From Paraburkholderia sp. UYCP14C (GTDB lineage Bacteria; Pseudomonadota; Gammaproteobacteria; Burkholderiales; Burkholderiaceae): 64,000 bases of DNA. Of this stretch, positions 42,306 through 51,086 are shown piece by piece. Position numbers and translations under genes: made by a program. Each line of letters opens with the position of its first letter. Positions within the stretch are counted from its first letter, which is position 1. The notes below the pieces were generated by a model. That model did not search any database. It saw nothing but the letters and a program-made list of their open reading frames with translations, and had not been told where the DNA came from. The stretch covers positions 248,001 to 312,000 of the forward strand of contig NZ_SELS01000001.1 of assembly GCF_004197395.1 (NCBI RefSeq). The letters run 5' to 3'.

Positions 42306-44288
42306 TCACGAATCGATGTGCACCGACACGCCGCCCGACGAATAGACGGGCGTCGCCTTGTGGCCGTCGACCGTGATCGTCGTGAACTGCTTCGTCGCCC
42401 CGCTGCCATCGATCAGATCGATGGTGTCGCCGGCCTTGGGCGCATAACCGTTGACGAACTTCACATGTAGCGTGCCGCCGGCGATGGTCAGCTGATTCCC
42501 AACACGCAATTGGCCGGCGCCTTTGCCGTCGATGTCGAGTTCGAGCGTCGTGCCGGCGAGCTGCGTGTACTTGCCGACGATGGACACGGGCGAAGACGCC
42601 GCGATGGTGACACCGCCCGCACCCACATACACGTCGCCAGTGCCGAACGCATTGGGGGAGTCGGCCTCGAGCACGCCGCCGCTGACCTGGGAGCCGCCCG
42701 ACCAGCTGTTGTTGCCGCCGAGCTTCAACGTGCCGCTACCCTGCAGCGTCAACTTCCCCGAGCCGGAGATATCGTTGCGCCACAGATCCGATGCATTGAA
42801 TCCGCCTTGGGACGCATCCATCGAAACGATCACGCTACCGTAGAACGCACCATACCCGTCCCCGGCTGCAAACATGTTCAGGCGGCCCCAACCTTCCGCG
42901 TCGTCCATCACCGGATAGCCGGAAGGAAGCTCGGTCGTTTTGAGCACCACGCGGCGCTGGGCAGCACTCAGATACGGAAAGCGCGTTTCCAGCAACACCT
43001 CCGCACCCTTCGGCACGACGGCAGGCGCCGTGGTGGATTCAATCGGCGCAAAGCCGAAGGTCATGCGGCGAGTGAAGTCCGCTTTGTTCGTCGCATAGTC
43101 GGCGAAGCGGTCCGTCGCTGCCGTGCCGGAGTGGGCGAAAGCAGCGAAGCTCGTCGAATCGGTGTTCGTCGACTGCATCAGGGCGGCGTGCGCCTGGCTA
43201 AATGCGGCGCTCTTCAACGTGGCGTTGCCCGGATCGGAAAGATTGGCGGCCGTCGCCGCAAGTGCAAACATTCGGCCGGCAATGACGTCGAGCGGCGAAT
43301 GCATACCGGCGAAGATGCGGTTTTCGCCAAGTTCGAGGCCGCGGCTTGCCATTTCCTGGAACCGTTCCGGCAGCACGTAGGCCATCGTCATTGCGTCGCG
43401 CATGGCTTCCGCCTCGTGACCGCTGATATATCCGCCATCGGTCGAAGGCGTGGTGCTCTCGGCGGGTACCAGCGTCGGATCCACCACGACACTCGTGCTC
43501 CAGCGGTATGGCCGCGCGTATTTGTAGAAACGCTTGGCCGGTTCGGTGGATGCGTTGTTGCCCATGTTGTTGAGCAGGTCGACGACCTGGCCGAAATTGG
43601 CGTTGCCGCCACTGCTGCCGACGCCAATGTTGTTGCCGCTGTCGTTGTACAGAACCGTCGTCGCATCCGCCGGAATCGACGTGATGGTCGTTGTCTGCTG
43701 CGCCGCCGTGCGCCACGCATTGGTGAGCGGCCCCATGCCATCGGTCACGCTGTAGCCTTTGCCGCGCCGGTCGTCGTAATAGGCCGCATCGGCCTGCGCC
43801 TGGGTCCGGTTGGTCGTCTCGGCGACTACGAACTGAATGTTCGCAGCATGCACGGCGCTATTCACGACAGCCCCACCCGGCGTGCCGTCATTCGGTAGTC
43901 CTGTCCACGTGGACTGTACGACAGCCGGAAAGGAGCCATTGGCGGGGGCGGAGACGCCCGCATCGACAATCTCGGTCAGCGGTTGCCAGATGTCGAGGAA
44001 TCGCGAGACGACACGCACGCCCGCATTCGTGGCGAGTGTTGCATATCGCGCATCGCCGCGCTGGTTGGTCGCAATCGTATCGACGAACGCGGGCACGGCG
44101 GGGATTGCGGCGTTGTCGACAAAGCCGGGTTCGGCAGGGGGCGCCGGAATCGAGGCTGTCGCCGTTGTCGTCGAAGTATTCGACGCAGTCGGCGTAGGAG
44201 AATCGTTGCTGCCGCCGCATGCGGAGAGCGCCGCTACGCTTGCGAGCACCGTGAGGCGCAGAGGGAGAGGGACGCGGAAATGTGGCAT
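42306..44288 (-). CDS. PAP2/class A acid phosphatase-type lipoprotein with autotransporter-like repeat
   Basis: A 660-residue exported lipoprotein; the signal ends LSAC with Cys24. The PAP2/vanadium-haloperoxidase phosphatase motifs are complete: KX6RP (K252, RP259-260), GXXXXSGH (ISGH, His291) and RX5HX3D (R324, H330, D334). So it should hydrolyse phosphate esters at the cell surface or in the periplasm. Residues of about 500-570 (SGSGKLTLQGSGTLKLGGNN-like, Gly/Ser-rich) resemble the autotransporter-associated beta-strand repeat, followed by a beta-rich tail to residue 660. A phosphatase joined to a passenger-like beta-helix without a beta-barrel is unusual. ATG 44288 chosen at the signal peptide. 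Confidence 0.85.
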   Translation of the reverse strand: MPHFRVPLPLRLTVLASVAALSACGGSNDSPTPTASNTSTTTATASIPAPPAEPGFVDNAAIPAVPAFVDTIATNQRGDARYATLATNAGVRVVSRFLDIWQPLTEIVDAGVSAPANGSFPAVVQSTWTGLPNDGTPGGAVVNSAVHAANIQFVVAETTNRTQAQADAAYYDDRRGKGYSVTDGMGPLTNAWRTAAQQTTTITSIPADATTVLYNDSGNNIGVGSSGGNANFGQVVDLLNNMGNNASTEPAKRFYKYARPYRWSTSVVVDPTLVPAESTTPSTDGGYISGHEAEAMRDAMTMAYVLPERFQEMASRGLELGENRIFAGMHSPLDVIAGRMFALAATAANLSDPGNATLKSAAFSQAHAALMQSTNTDSTSFAAFAHSGTAATDRFADYATNKADFTRRMTFGFAPIESTTAPAVVPKGAEVLLETRFPYLSAAQRRVVLKTTELPSGYPVMDDAEGWGRLNMFAAGDGYGAFYGSVIVSMDASQGGFNASDLWRNDISGSGKLTLQGSGTLKLGGNNSWSGGSQVSGGVLEADSPNAFGTGDVYVGAGGVTIAASSPVSIVGKYTQLAGTTLELDIDGKGAGQLRVGNQLTIAGGTLHVKFVNGYAPKAGDTIDLIDGSGATKQFTTITVDGHKATPVYSSGGVSVHIDS

Positions 44289-44474
44289 CACGAGACATTG
44301 TTGTGGTTGTCGGTGGCGTCGCATTGTGCGGGCGAATTATTACGCGATTATTGCGGCGTATTGCGTACTCCTTGGTAGGGGAATGTGTGGCGAGATGGGC
44401 AAGCAACGCGCACGAGCATCGCCGACGCATTTCATGCAGTCGGTGCGGATGCTGGCGTCGGCCATGACAAGAGA

Positions 44475-44495
44475 GCGTGCGGGACTTCCGCACGC
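44475..44495 (-). terminator. Hairpin terminator after microprotein genes
   Basis: GCGTGCGG (44475-44482) and CCGCACGC (44488-44495) form a perfect 8-bp stem around GACTT. On the minus strand it is followed by TCTCTTGTC, a short pyrimidine tract, so it would end transcription of the 44518-44643 gene. Confidence 0.55.
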
Positions 44496-44517
44496 GGGTG
44501 GCGCTGCGGTTCCTCTA

Positions 44518-44643
44518 TCACCGCGCTCTCCAGGATCGAGTGAGACGGTCGGCTCGCAGAAGGTACCACGCAGCTATCCCGATCAATACAGAGTACATGC
44601 CACACAGACGTGCGAACGCCCAGAACTCGTCAGTATGTTTCAT
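44518..44643 (-). CDS. 41-residue single-pass membrane microprotein
   Basis: Minus-strand frame MKHTDEFWAFARLCGMYSVL to the TGA at 44518, 41 residues. Residues of about 12-29 are one hydrophobic helix and the C-terminus is very basic (LLRADRLTRSWRAR), which predicts an inside C-terminus by the positive-inside rule. GGGTGA lies about eight bases before ATG 44643, and a terminator hairpin follows the stop. It is too short for a domain. It lies about 120 bases downstream of another microprotein gene and the DUF4148 gene, all on the minus strand. Function unknown. Confidence 0.5.
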   Translation of the reverse strand: MKHTDEFWAFARLCGMYSVLIGIAAWYLLRADRLTRSWRAR

Positions 44644-44765
44644 TACGGCTCACCCACAATTGCAAAGCGTGCGAAAGACTTTTAATCCACCAGAGGTTGA
44701 TTCAATGTTGCTTTGGAACGAACGCGACAGGGTGAATGTCTGTCGGACGACCGTTTGGCGCGAGC

Positions 44766-44873
44766 CTAAAGCCAACCCTTTACCGTCGCAACCCGCCAGA
44801 CGACGAACGTTACGAGGCCTATCGACGCGGCGGCCAATAAAACTAAATCAAACGAGCGCACTAGCTTTTTCAT
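44766..44873 (-). CDS. 35-residue single-pass membrane microprotein
   Basis: Minus-strand frame MKKLVRSFDLVLLAAASIGL to the TAG at 44766, 35 residues, with a basic start and one hydrophobic helix (residues of about 8-27). No strong ribosome-binding site is visible; the start is 79 bases after the DUF4148 stop. Composition (Leu/Val/Ala core with a single Trp and a Lys-Gly end) is what a real transmembrane microprotein would have. It could be a chance frame; only conservation would decide. Confidence 0.45.
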   Translation of the reverse strand: MKKLVRSFDLVLLAAASIGLVTFVVWRVATVKGWL

Positions 44874-44951
44874 ATCAATGTTGAATCGGACGTTCGACTT
44901 CCGCTGCGTCCAAAGCGCGCTTGCGCGGATTGTCGAAGGCTCATTAACACA

Positions 44952-45233
44952 TCAGTGATGGGAGAAAAGTGCCTTATCCATCGGCGTTTCGGTGGACCCG
45001 CGATGTCCGGATTGTGAATTCACCAGCGGGCTCGAACCGTAGTCGTTACTCGAACGCGCCTGCGCGGACCTGGTCGCGTCCGGATAGTGCACCTTCGACT
45101 GATGCAACGTGCCGTTCTGTTCGGCTTGTGTGACCGACGACTCCACATCGGAACGGGTGACCGGCTGCGCCCATGAGACCGCTGGAATAGCGATCGCGGT
45201 CGCAAGGATGGCATGAGCGAAAAGTACTTTCAT
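44952..45233 (-). CDS. DUF4148-type periplasmic protein
   Basis: A 93-residue exported protein. The signal peptide MKVLFAHAILATAIAIPAVS ends near Trp21-Ala22, and the mature part contains TRSDVESSVTQAEQNG followed by a polar, Ser/Gln-rich end, the pattern of DUF4148 proteins common in Burkholderia. Function is unknown. ATG 45233 has CGGAGTC upstream; the open frame to 45317 is ignored. The two microprotein genes lie downstream on the same strand. The 376-base gap before it (45234-45609) is shared with the divergent COG4705 gene and shows no other gene. Confidence 0.78.
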   Translation of the reverse strand: MKVLFAHAILATAIAIPAVSWAQPVTRSDVESSVTQAEQNGTLHQSKVHYPDATRSAQARSSNDYGSSPLVNSQSGHRGSTETPMDKALFSHH

Positions 45234-45609
45234 GAGCTGACTCCGTCGTGAATAGGCAAGCGTCGACTGTTGGATCGGACGACGCTGAGTGCACCGCAGG
45301 CGAGAATTGATGTTCATGCTGGCGTAGATCGCGATCAGGTAACGGTCTACGGATCGCCTGGTATTCGGTGCATGAATATCAAGTTACGCCTGCAACCTTA
45401 AAAGCCGCTTATCCCGTTCTCGATACTCCGTCTTTCTTTTTCTTTCAATCACCTTCATCGCGTGGGCTTTGGTGTTAAGCGGCAGTTAAGCATTGCTCGA
45501 CCAGACTTCCCGGCATGGCGATCGAGCCCTCTGTCAGATGTGATCCACATGGCAGGGTGGTGAGGGGGCTGATGCCCGCTATCTTCTGACCGGTATCTGG
45601 AGACTGTGA

Positions 45610-46380
45610 ATGCCGAGACTTCCCATCGGGCCGATGAGCCCCATGCTCAATAAGGTTCCGACGGTCACCATGACATTCTGGATCATCAAGATCATGTCGA
45701 CGACGGTCGGTGAGACCGGCGCGGATTATCTCGCGGTCCACGCGGGGCTGGGCGTCGTATTGACGGACGCCATCATGGCGAGTTTGCTGGCCGTGGCACT
45801 CATTACGCAACTCAAAACCCGGCAATACGTTCCGTGGATCTACTGGACGACAGTGGTGCTACTCAGTGTCGTCGGAACGCAATTGACCGACGCACTGACC
45901 GACGGTCTTGGCGTAAGTCTTTATCTGAGTTCCGCATTCTTTGCGGTGTGCCTCGCTTCGGTATTTTATGTCTGGTATCGGACCGAGCGAACGCTGTCGA
46001 TTCAGGCGATCACGACGACACGTCGCGAACTGTTCTATTGGACCGCCGTTCTCGTGACCTTTGCACTCGGTACGGCCGCGGGCGACCTCGCGACCGAAGC
46101 GCTCGGGCTCGGTTTCAGCCTTGGCGCTGTTGTCTTTAGCATCCTCCTTCTCGCGATGGCCTGCGCAACACAAATCGGCGCAAATCGAGTGACGACCTTC
46201 TGGCTCGCCTACATCCTGACGCGGCCGTTCGGTGCGTCGCTTGGCGATCTGCTGTCTCAGTCACGTACATACGGTGGTCTCGGAATGGGGAGCGTATCAA
46301 CGAGCATCTGCTTTTTGTTGGTGATCGTCGCGCTCGTTGTCTTTGTCAGCCTCCCGGGAATCCGGTCAGGCCGAACTTGA
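45610..46380 (+). CDS. COG4705-type multi-pass membrane protein
   Basis: A 256-residue protein with about eight hydrophobic helices arranged as repeated units: FWIIKIMSTTVGETGADYLA, YWTAVLVTFALGTAAGDLAT and FWLAYILTRPFGASLGDLL each have a helix and a G-D/E motif, so it looks like internal repeats. COG4705 proteins are uncharacterised inner-membrane proteins, some annotated as metal-related. ATG 45610 follows GGAG. The downstream gene begins 63 bases after its stop and is probably cotranscribed. Confidence 0.75.
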   Translation: MPRLPIGPMSPMLNKVPTVTMTFWIIKIMSTTVGETGADYLAVHAGLGVVLTDAIMASLLAVALITQLKTRQYVPWIYWTTVVLLSVVGTQLTDALTDGLGVSLYLSSAFFAVCLASVFYVWYRTERTLSIQAITTTRRELFYWTAVLVTFALGTAAGDLATEALGLGFSLGAVVFSILLLAMACATQIGANRVTTFWLAYILTRPFGASLGDLLSQSRTYGGLGMGSVSTSICFLLVIVALVVFVSLPGIRSGRT

Positions 46381-46443
46381 TTTTGGTGCTTCTCGACGAG
46401 GTCGGATCCCATGGGGCCGCCTTTTCTCACAGGAGATTCGCAA

Positions 46444-46845
46444 ATGAGATTATCCAGGCTGTCTGCTGCCTCAGCGGCCGCGCTCTTTTCTGTTGGTGCA
46501 CTCACTGGTTTGGGCTTTGGACATGGCGACAGTCCGTTCCAGGTCATCGCGGCGGCACACGCCGCGACGACCTCAAAGCTGGGCGACCTGTCGCCTTTCA
46601 GGGCGATCGTGGTCGACACCGCAAAGTTGGTCGATAAAGGCGATTTAGTCGGCGCGAAGAACCGCATCAAGGATCTGGAAACCTCGTGGGATGAAGCAGA
46701 GCCTTCGCTGAAGCCGCGCTCGGCGGCGGATTGGCACGCAATCGACAAAGCCATCGACAATGCCCTCGACGCGTTGCGGGCAAAGACACCCAATCAGGCT
46801 ACCTGCAGGCAGGCGCTCGCGCAGGTGCTAACGACGATGGGATAG
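46444..46845 (+). CDS. Exported hypothetical protein downstream of COG4705 gene
   Basis: A 133-residue protein. Residues 1-40 look like a long signal peptide ([20 protein letters not shown]), with cleavage probably after AHA. The mature 90 residues are helical and charged ([40 protein letters not shown]), with a single Cys near the end ([10 protein letters not shown]). ATG 46444 has AGGAGA upstream. No family recognised. The arrangement with the COG4705 membrane protein suggests a pair acting at the inner membrane/periplasm. The 282 bases after it to the next convergent gene show no gene. Confidence 0.7.
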   Translation: MRLSRLSAASAAALFSVGALTGLGFGHGDSPFQVIAAAHAATTSKLGDLSPFRAIVVDTAKLVDKGDLVGAKNRIKDLETSWDEAEPSLKPRSAADWHAIDKAIDNALDALRAKTPNQATCRQALAQVLTTMG

Positions 46846-47127
46846 CGTCGGCGCGAAGACCTGAGCAGCTGGATCACCTTGGAGTTATGGCAACGCCGTG
46901 CCTCCGGGAGTCCGCATCGACTGTGTCAAAGCCGATCTGATGATGCAGCGCCTGCCTTGGCGCTTGTGTCGTCAGTTGTTCCCATCCGCCCCGCTCCGAT
47001 AGGTCCTATCTTCACCAGTCCCGGGATTCCGGAGTAGGGTGACCTGATCTCGGGGCGACAGAATTTCCGTGTTCAAGCTGGGTTGAAATTAAACGGTTCT
47101 TCCCTTGTTGCCGATCTGTCTCTACGG

Positions 47128-47544
47128 TCAATAAGTCACTTGAAAAACCAGCAAGCCACCTTTTTCCAGTTCCCGACAGCGGACGTGATATGTCTTCGGC
47201 GCCCGTTTGAAGTTGACGTTGAAGTGGATGTAGGGGTCCGGCTTGCGAGTGGCATTCCCCAAGCCTCCTTCATGGGCCGTGGCGGTACATGTCCACGTTG
47301 AACCGCTCATCCGTTCAAGCAATGCATGTGCAGACACAATGTTGGGCAGGTTGGCCGCATTGTGCATTTTGTCGGAGCGGCTCAGGAGGGAGTAAATCAT
47401 GTCAGGCCGTAGTTTTTGATAAGACGGTCCACCCTCCAGCGGGAGGTGCTTTGCCGAAGGGAACTGCTTTCTGCTCTCGTCGTTGAAAAAAACGGACGGC
47501 TCGAGGTACTGTTCGAGGACCTTGTTGCGACGCTCCGAGGCCAT
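47128..47544 (-). CDS. Hypothetical protein, 138 residues
   Basis: A soluble protein with a hydrophilic N-terminal half (ERRNKVLEQYLEPSVFFNDE) and a beta-rich, Cys-containing C-terminal half (TWTCTATAHEGGLG, NFKRAPKTYHVRCRELEKGG). No signal peptide or membrane helix. ATG 47544 follows a near-perfect AGGAGG six bases upstream, so expression is very likely. No family recognised. It is divergent from the GalU paralogue at 47995 and convergent with the COG4705 group, with no clear partner. Confidence 0.65.
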   Translation of the reverse strand: MASERRNKVLEQYLEPSVFFNDESRKQFPSAKHLPLEGGPSYQKLRPDMIYSLLSRSDKMHNAANLPNIVSAHALLERMSGSTWTCTATAHEGGLGNATRKPDPYIHFNVNFKRAPKTYHVRCRELEKGGLLVFQVTY

Positions 47545-47994
47545 GCTCAACCTCCTGTCAATCGATTCGATTCATATTGAGAGCCAGACTTTACCGGCGT
47601 TCAAAGGCGGAGAAGTCGAAGCCTCGAGTCTCTTCCTTTGCAACGTGTGGTGAGGACTCGGCAAAGCGGTGCAACTTCTTCAGCGCGACGAATAGTCAGG
47701 GTAGCTTCGTGCGTTCGGCTTGAGCGGGTGGACTGACGCGGCTGTATCGTGCCGGGACCCAACCTGACCCGCGCCAATCACCGATATCCGAAGCCGGCCG
47801 GCAAACCGTGCCATCATGGCGAGCATTCAGCAGACGTTTTCGCGCGGACCGAAGCCGCCTTTGTTGCAAGTGCTTCAGTACCGCGCGCTCCGACGCGCAG
47901 CATCGACCGGCCGAAGCGAAACGCCCAGTCGGCGGCTTCCGGCCACGCTGTACAGCAGTGCTGCTTCGTCTACCAGTCGGACGAGGAGGTCATC
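47545..47994. other. Divergent intergenic region before the GalU paralogue
   Basis: This 450-base interval holds the promoters of the 138-residue hypothetical and of the GalU paralogue. The GalU frame is open without stop back to about 47749, but a strong GAGGAGG before ATG 47995 marks the start. No hairpin or clear -10/-35 pair stood out. Confidence 0.4.
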
Positions 47995-48894
47995 ATGCTC
48001 GCAGTTCACAAGGCGGTGTTTCCGGTCGCGGGAATCGACACGCGCTTTCTGCCGGCCACGAAGGCGAGTCCGAAGGAGATGCTGCCGGTCATCGACAAGC
48101 CGCTGATTCAATATGCGGTCGAAGAAGCGGTTGCCGCGGGCATCACTGAGCTGATTTTCATCACGGGCCGCGGCAAACGCGTGATCGAAGATCATTTCGA
48201 CAAATCCTACGAAGTCGAACACGTGCTGCGGGCGCGCGGCCTGCAGAGCCTCGTCGAGCTAGTGCAAAGCATCAAGCCGCCCAACGTCAACTGCATTTAT
48301 GTTCGGCAAGCCGAGCCGCTCGGTCTCGGTCACGCGGTATTGTGCGCGCAAAAACTGATCGGCGACGACCCGTTCGCGGTCGTTCTCGCCGACGATCTGC
48401 TCGAGGGTCGGCCGCCTATTCTCGAGCAGATGGTGCATATCTTCAGCCATTACGATTCATCGGTGATCGGAGTCGAGGAATTCGAAGCGGACGGCGCCTG
48501 CTCGCATGGCGTGATCGGCGGACGACACTGGGACGAGCGCGTGATCAGCGTGTCGAGCATCGTCGAAAAGCCCGCTCCGGAAAAAGCGCCGTCGTGCTTC
48601 GGCGTCGCGGGGCGCTATGTGTTGATGCCGGCGGTATTCGACCATTTGCGCGCGGTGCGGCCCGGCCCTCATGGCGAGATTCAACTGACGCCTGCCATTC
48701 ATTCGATGCTCGAAGAGGAGCAGGTGCTCGCCTACGAATTTATCGGCAAGCGCTACGACTGCGGGACCAAACTCGGTTATCTGCAGGCGACCGTCGACTT
48801 CGCCCTGCGGCATAACGAAGTGCACGACGCATTCGGGGCGTGGTTGCGCAAGCGCGTGGACGGCGAGACGGGCGCGCCGGCCATCACGCATTAG
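47995..48894 (+). CDS. galU: UTP-glucose-1-phosphate uridylyltransferase paralogue with altered nucleotide loop
   Basis: A 299-residue nucleotidyltransferase closely related to GalU: AVFPVAGIDTRFLPATKASP at residues 7-26, RQAEPLGLGHAVLCAQKLIG, VVLADDLLEG and VEKPAPEKAPS are family blocks. GalU makes UDP-glucose from UTP and glucose-1-phosphate. The usual loop GxGTR reads GIDTR (Gly13, Asp15), so the second invariant Gly is replaced by Asp. That Gly contacts the nucleotide, so activity is doubtful, or specificity changed. It lies alone, not in a capsule or LPS cluster. ATG 47995 has an excellent GAGGAGG. Confidence 0.88.
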   Translation: MLAVHKAVFPVAGIDTRFLPATKASPKEMLPVIDKPLIQYAVEEAVAAGITELIFITGRGKRVIEDHFDKSYEVEHVLRARGLQSLVELVQSIKPPNVNCIYVRQAEPLGLGHAVLCAQKLIGDDPFAVVLADDLLEGRPPILEQMVHIFSHYDSSVIGVEEFEADGACSHGVIGGRHWDERVISVSSIVEKPAPEKAPSCFGVAGRYVLMPAVFDHLRAVRPGPHGEIQLTPAIHSMLEEEQVLAYEFIGKRYDCGTKLGYLQATVDFALRHNEVHDAFGAWLRKRVDGETGAPAITH

Positions 48895-49274
48895 CGGCAC
48901 CTATTTAACGACGCAACGGTCTGATCAAATCAGCGCCCGGTAAATCTGTGCGCTGTCGCACACACGCGGGCGCGTCGAATGGTCATGATTTACCGATAAA
49001 CGTCTTTTGCCTTAAGCCGTGATCCGCGGATGGCAAGCCGGACCGATTTCGACGGGTGTCAACATGGGCGTGCGCATAACGCGCTATATTTGAAATCTCA
49101 CCGCGCGATGCGGCGATGCGCTACCTGCCGCGCGAGTATGCGCTTCGAAAGCTTCATCAATCGTTGTGAGCTTTGTTGTTGTTCAATCCCGAGATTATCC
49201 GGGCCCGTGTAGGACCGCTGCAGACAGGCCTCGCTCGGGTCTTCCGCTTAACCACGACTTCACAGGACGGCAAT
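48895..49274. other. Gap upstream of peroxiredoxin gene
   Basis: This 380-base region holds the peroxiredoxin promoter. TATATT near 49083 is the clearest -10-like hexamer, but no -35 is well placed. Short frames are open but are not called. No hairpin after the GalU stop was recognised. Confidence 0.35.
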
Positions 49275-49931
49275 ATGTCACTTCGTATCAATGACACCGC
49301 GCCCAACTTCACCGCGCGGACCACGCAGGGCACCATCGATTTCCACGACTGGATCGGCGACCAATGGGCGATCCTGTTCTCTCATCCGAAAGACTTCACG
49401 CCGGTTTGCACGACCGAACTGGGCTACATGGCGAAGATCGAGCCGGAATTCACCAAGCGCAACGCGAAGCTGATCGGGTTGTCGGTCGATCCGGTCGAAG
49501 ACCACGAAAAATGGGCCGCTGACATCGAGGAAACGCAGGGCGCCGCCGTCAAGTATCCGATGATCGGCGACACCGATCTCGCGGTCGCCAAGCTGTACAA
49601 CATGCTGCCGGCCGACGCGGGCGATACCAGCGAGGGCCGCACCGCCGCGACCAATGCGACCGTGCGCTCGGTTTTCGTCATCGGTCCCGACAAGAAGATC
49701 AAGCTGACGCTGACTTACCCGATGAGCACCGGCCGCAACTTCGACGAAATCCTGCGTGTGCTCGATTCGATCCAGCTGACCGCCAAACACAGGGTCGCGA
49801 CGCCGGTCAACTGGAAGCAAGGGGAAGACGTGATCATCACGTCCGCGGTCAGCAATGACGAGGCGCAGCAGCTATTCCCTGGTTTCAAGACCATCAAACC
49901 GTATCTGCGCACCACCAAGCAACCGGGCTGA
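49275..49931 (+). CDS. 1-Cys peroxiredoxin (Prx6 type)
   Basis: A 218-residue peroxiredoxin. The peroxidatic Cys45 is in HPKDFTPVCTTELGYMAKIE, the PxxxTxxC motif; SVDPVEDHEKW follows. The C-terminal extension (residues 165-218: ATPVNWKQGEDVIITSAVSN) is the Prx6-type dimerisation domain, and no resolving Cys is present. It reduces H2O2 and organic peroxides with an external thiol. ATG 49275 has AGGA upstream. It is followed by a strong hairpin terminator (49944-49963) and then a persulfide dioxygenase, so the two are perhaps linked in sulfur and oxidant stress. Confidence 0.93.
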   Translation: MSLRINDTAPNFTARTTQGTIDFHDWIGDQWAILFSHPKDFTPVCTTELGYMAKIEPEFTKRNAKLIGLSVDPVEDHEKWAADIEETQGAAVKYPMIGDTDLAVAKLYNMLPADAGDTSEGRTAATNATVRSVFVIGPDKKIKLTLTYPMSTGRNFDEILRVLDSIQLTAKHRVATPVNWKQGEDVIITSAVSNDEAQQLFPGFKTIKPYLRTTKQPG

Positions 49932-49943
49932 TAGGTGTATAGC

Positions 49944-49975
49944 GGCGGCCGTTCGCGGCCGCCTCGCCGACTTTT
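49944..49975 (+). terminator. Intrinsic terminator after peroxiredoxin
   Basis: GGCGGCCG (49944-49951), a TTCG tetraloop and CGGCCGCC (49956-49963) form a perfect, very stable stem, followed after eight bases by TTTT. It would end most transcription before the persulfide dioxygenase gene. Confidence 0.75.
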
Positions 49976-49988
49976 CCAAGGGATGCAG

Positions 49989-51056
49989 ATGATTTTCCGT
50001 CAGCTGTTCGATCCTGTTTCGTCGACCTATACGTACCTGCTCGGCGACAGCGGCGAGGCCGTGCTGATCGATCCCGTCTACGAGCAGGTGCCGCGCGATC
50101 AGGCGCTGTTGCGCGAGCTGGGCCTGTGGCTGCTCACCACGCTCGATACCCACGTGCACGCCGATCACGTAACCGGCGCATGGCGCATGCGTTTGCGTTG
50201 CGGCAGCGAGATCGGGCTTGCCGGGGTCGTCGGGGCGAAAGGCGTGACGCGACCGCTCGCGCATGGCGATCGGATCGACTTCGGCACGCGTCATCTGAGC
50301 GTGCGCGCGACACCCGGCCACACGAACGGCTGCCTGACCTACGTGCTCGACGATCAGAGCATGGCCTTTACCGGCGACAGCCTGCTGATTCGCGGCTGTG
50401 GCCGCACCGATTTCCAGCAAGGCAGTCCGCAGCAATTGTTCGCGTCCGTGCGCGAGCAGATCCTGTCACTGCCGAACAGCTGCCTGCTTTATCCCGCGCA
50501 CGATTATCGCGGCATCACGGTGACGAGCGTGAACGAAGAGCGGCGTTTCAATCCGCGCCTGGGCGGCGACGTAGACGTCGGCGATTTCGCCGGCTACATG
50601 AACAACCTGAATTTGCCGCATCCGAAGCAGATGGCGGTCGCGGTGCCCGCGAACATGCGTTGCGGGCAGCCGGAAGGCGGGGCCGAAGTTGCGACCGAAA
50701 CGCCGGATTGGGCACCGTTGACGCTACGCTTTAGCGGCGTGTGGGAAATCGAGCCGATGGCGCTGCTCGAGCATGGCGCGGCGTTTCAGATCGTCGATGT
50801 GCGCGAGGCGCCCGAATTCATCGATCGTTTGGGTCATCTGCCGGGCGCAAAGCTGGTGCCGCTGTCGCAATTGACAGGGCGGCTCGATGAACTGGATCGC
50901 GAGCAGCCGGTGGTCGCGGTGTGCCGGTCCGGCGTGCGTTCGGCGCAGGCGAGCGTATTGCTGACGAAGGCGGGGTTCGGCAAGGTGGCGAATCTTGCCG
51001 GTGGGATGCTGCGGTGGAGGACGGAGGGGTTGCCGGTTGCGTCGGATAGTGTTTGA
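49989..51056 (+). CDS. Persulfide dioxygenase-rhodanese fusion
   Basis: A 355-residue fusion. Residues 1-245 form a metallo-beta-lactamase fold of the ETHE1/persulfide dioxygenase type: THVHADH (His55, His57, Asp59, His60), His111 in TPGHTNG, Asp130 in FTGDSLLIRGCGRTDF and His171 in YPAHDYRG; the iron ligands are His55, His111 and Asp130. Residues of about 255-355 form a rhodanese domain with Cys312 in VAVCRSGVRSAQ. It oxidises glutathione persulfide to sulfite and transfers sulfane sulfur, as in the known PRF fusions of Burkholderia. ATG 49989 follows AAGGG. It may be read through from the peroxiredoxin gene at low level. Confidence 0.93.
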   Translation: MIFRQLFDPVSSTYTYLLGDSGEAVLIDPVYEQVPRDQALLRELGLWLLTTLDTHVHADHVTGAWRMRLRCGSEIGLAGVVGAKGVTRPLAHGDRIDFGTRHLSVRATPGHTNGCLTYVLDDQSMAFTGDSLLIRGCGRTDFQQGSPQQLFASVREQILSLPNSCLLYPAHDYRGITVTSVNEERRFNPRLGGDVDVGDFAGYMNNLNLPHPKQMAVAVPANMRCGQPEGGAEVATETPDWAPLTLRFSGVWEIEPMALLEHGAAFQIVDVREAPEFIDRLGHLPGAKLVPLSQLTGRLDELDREQPVVAVCRSGVRSAQASVLLTKAGFGKVANLAGGMLRWRTEGLPVASDSV

Positions 51057-51086
51057 AGCGGAACCGACGCTGCGGACCCCCCAAAC

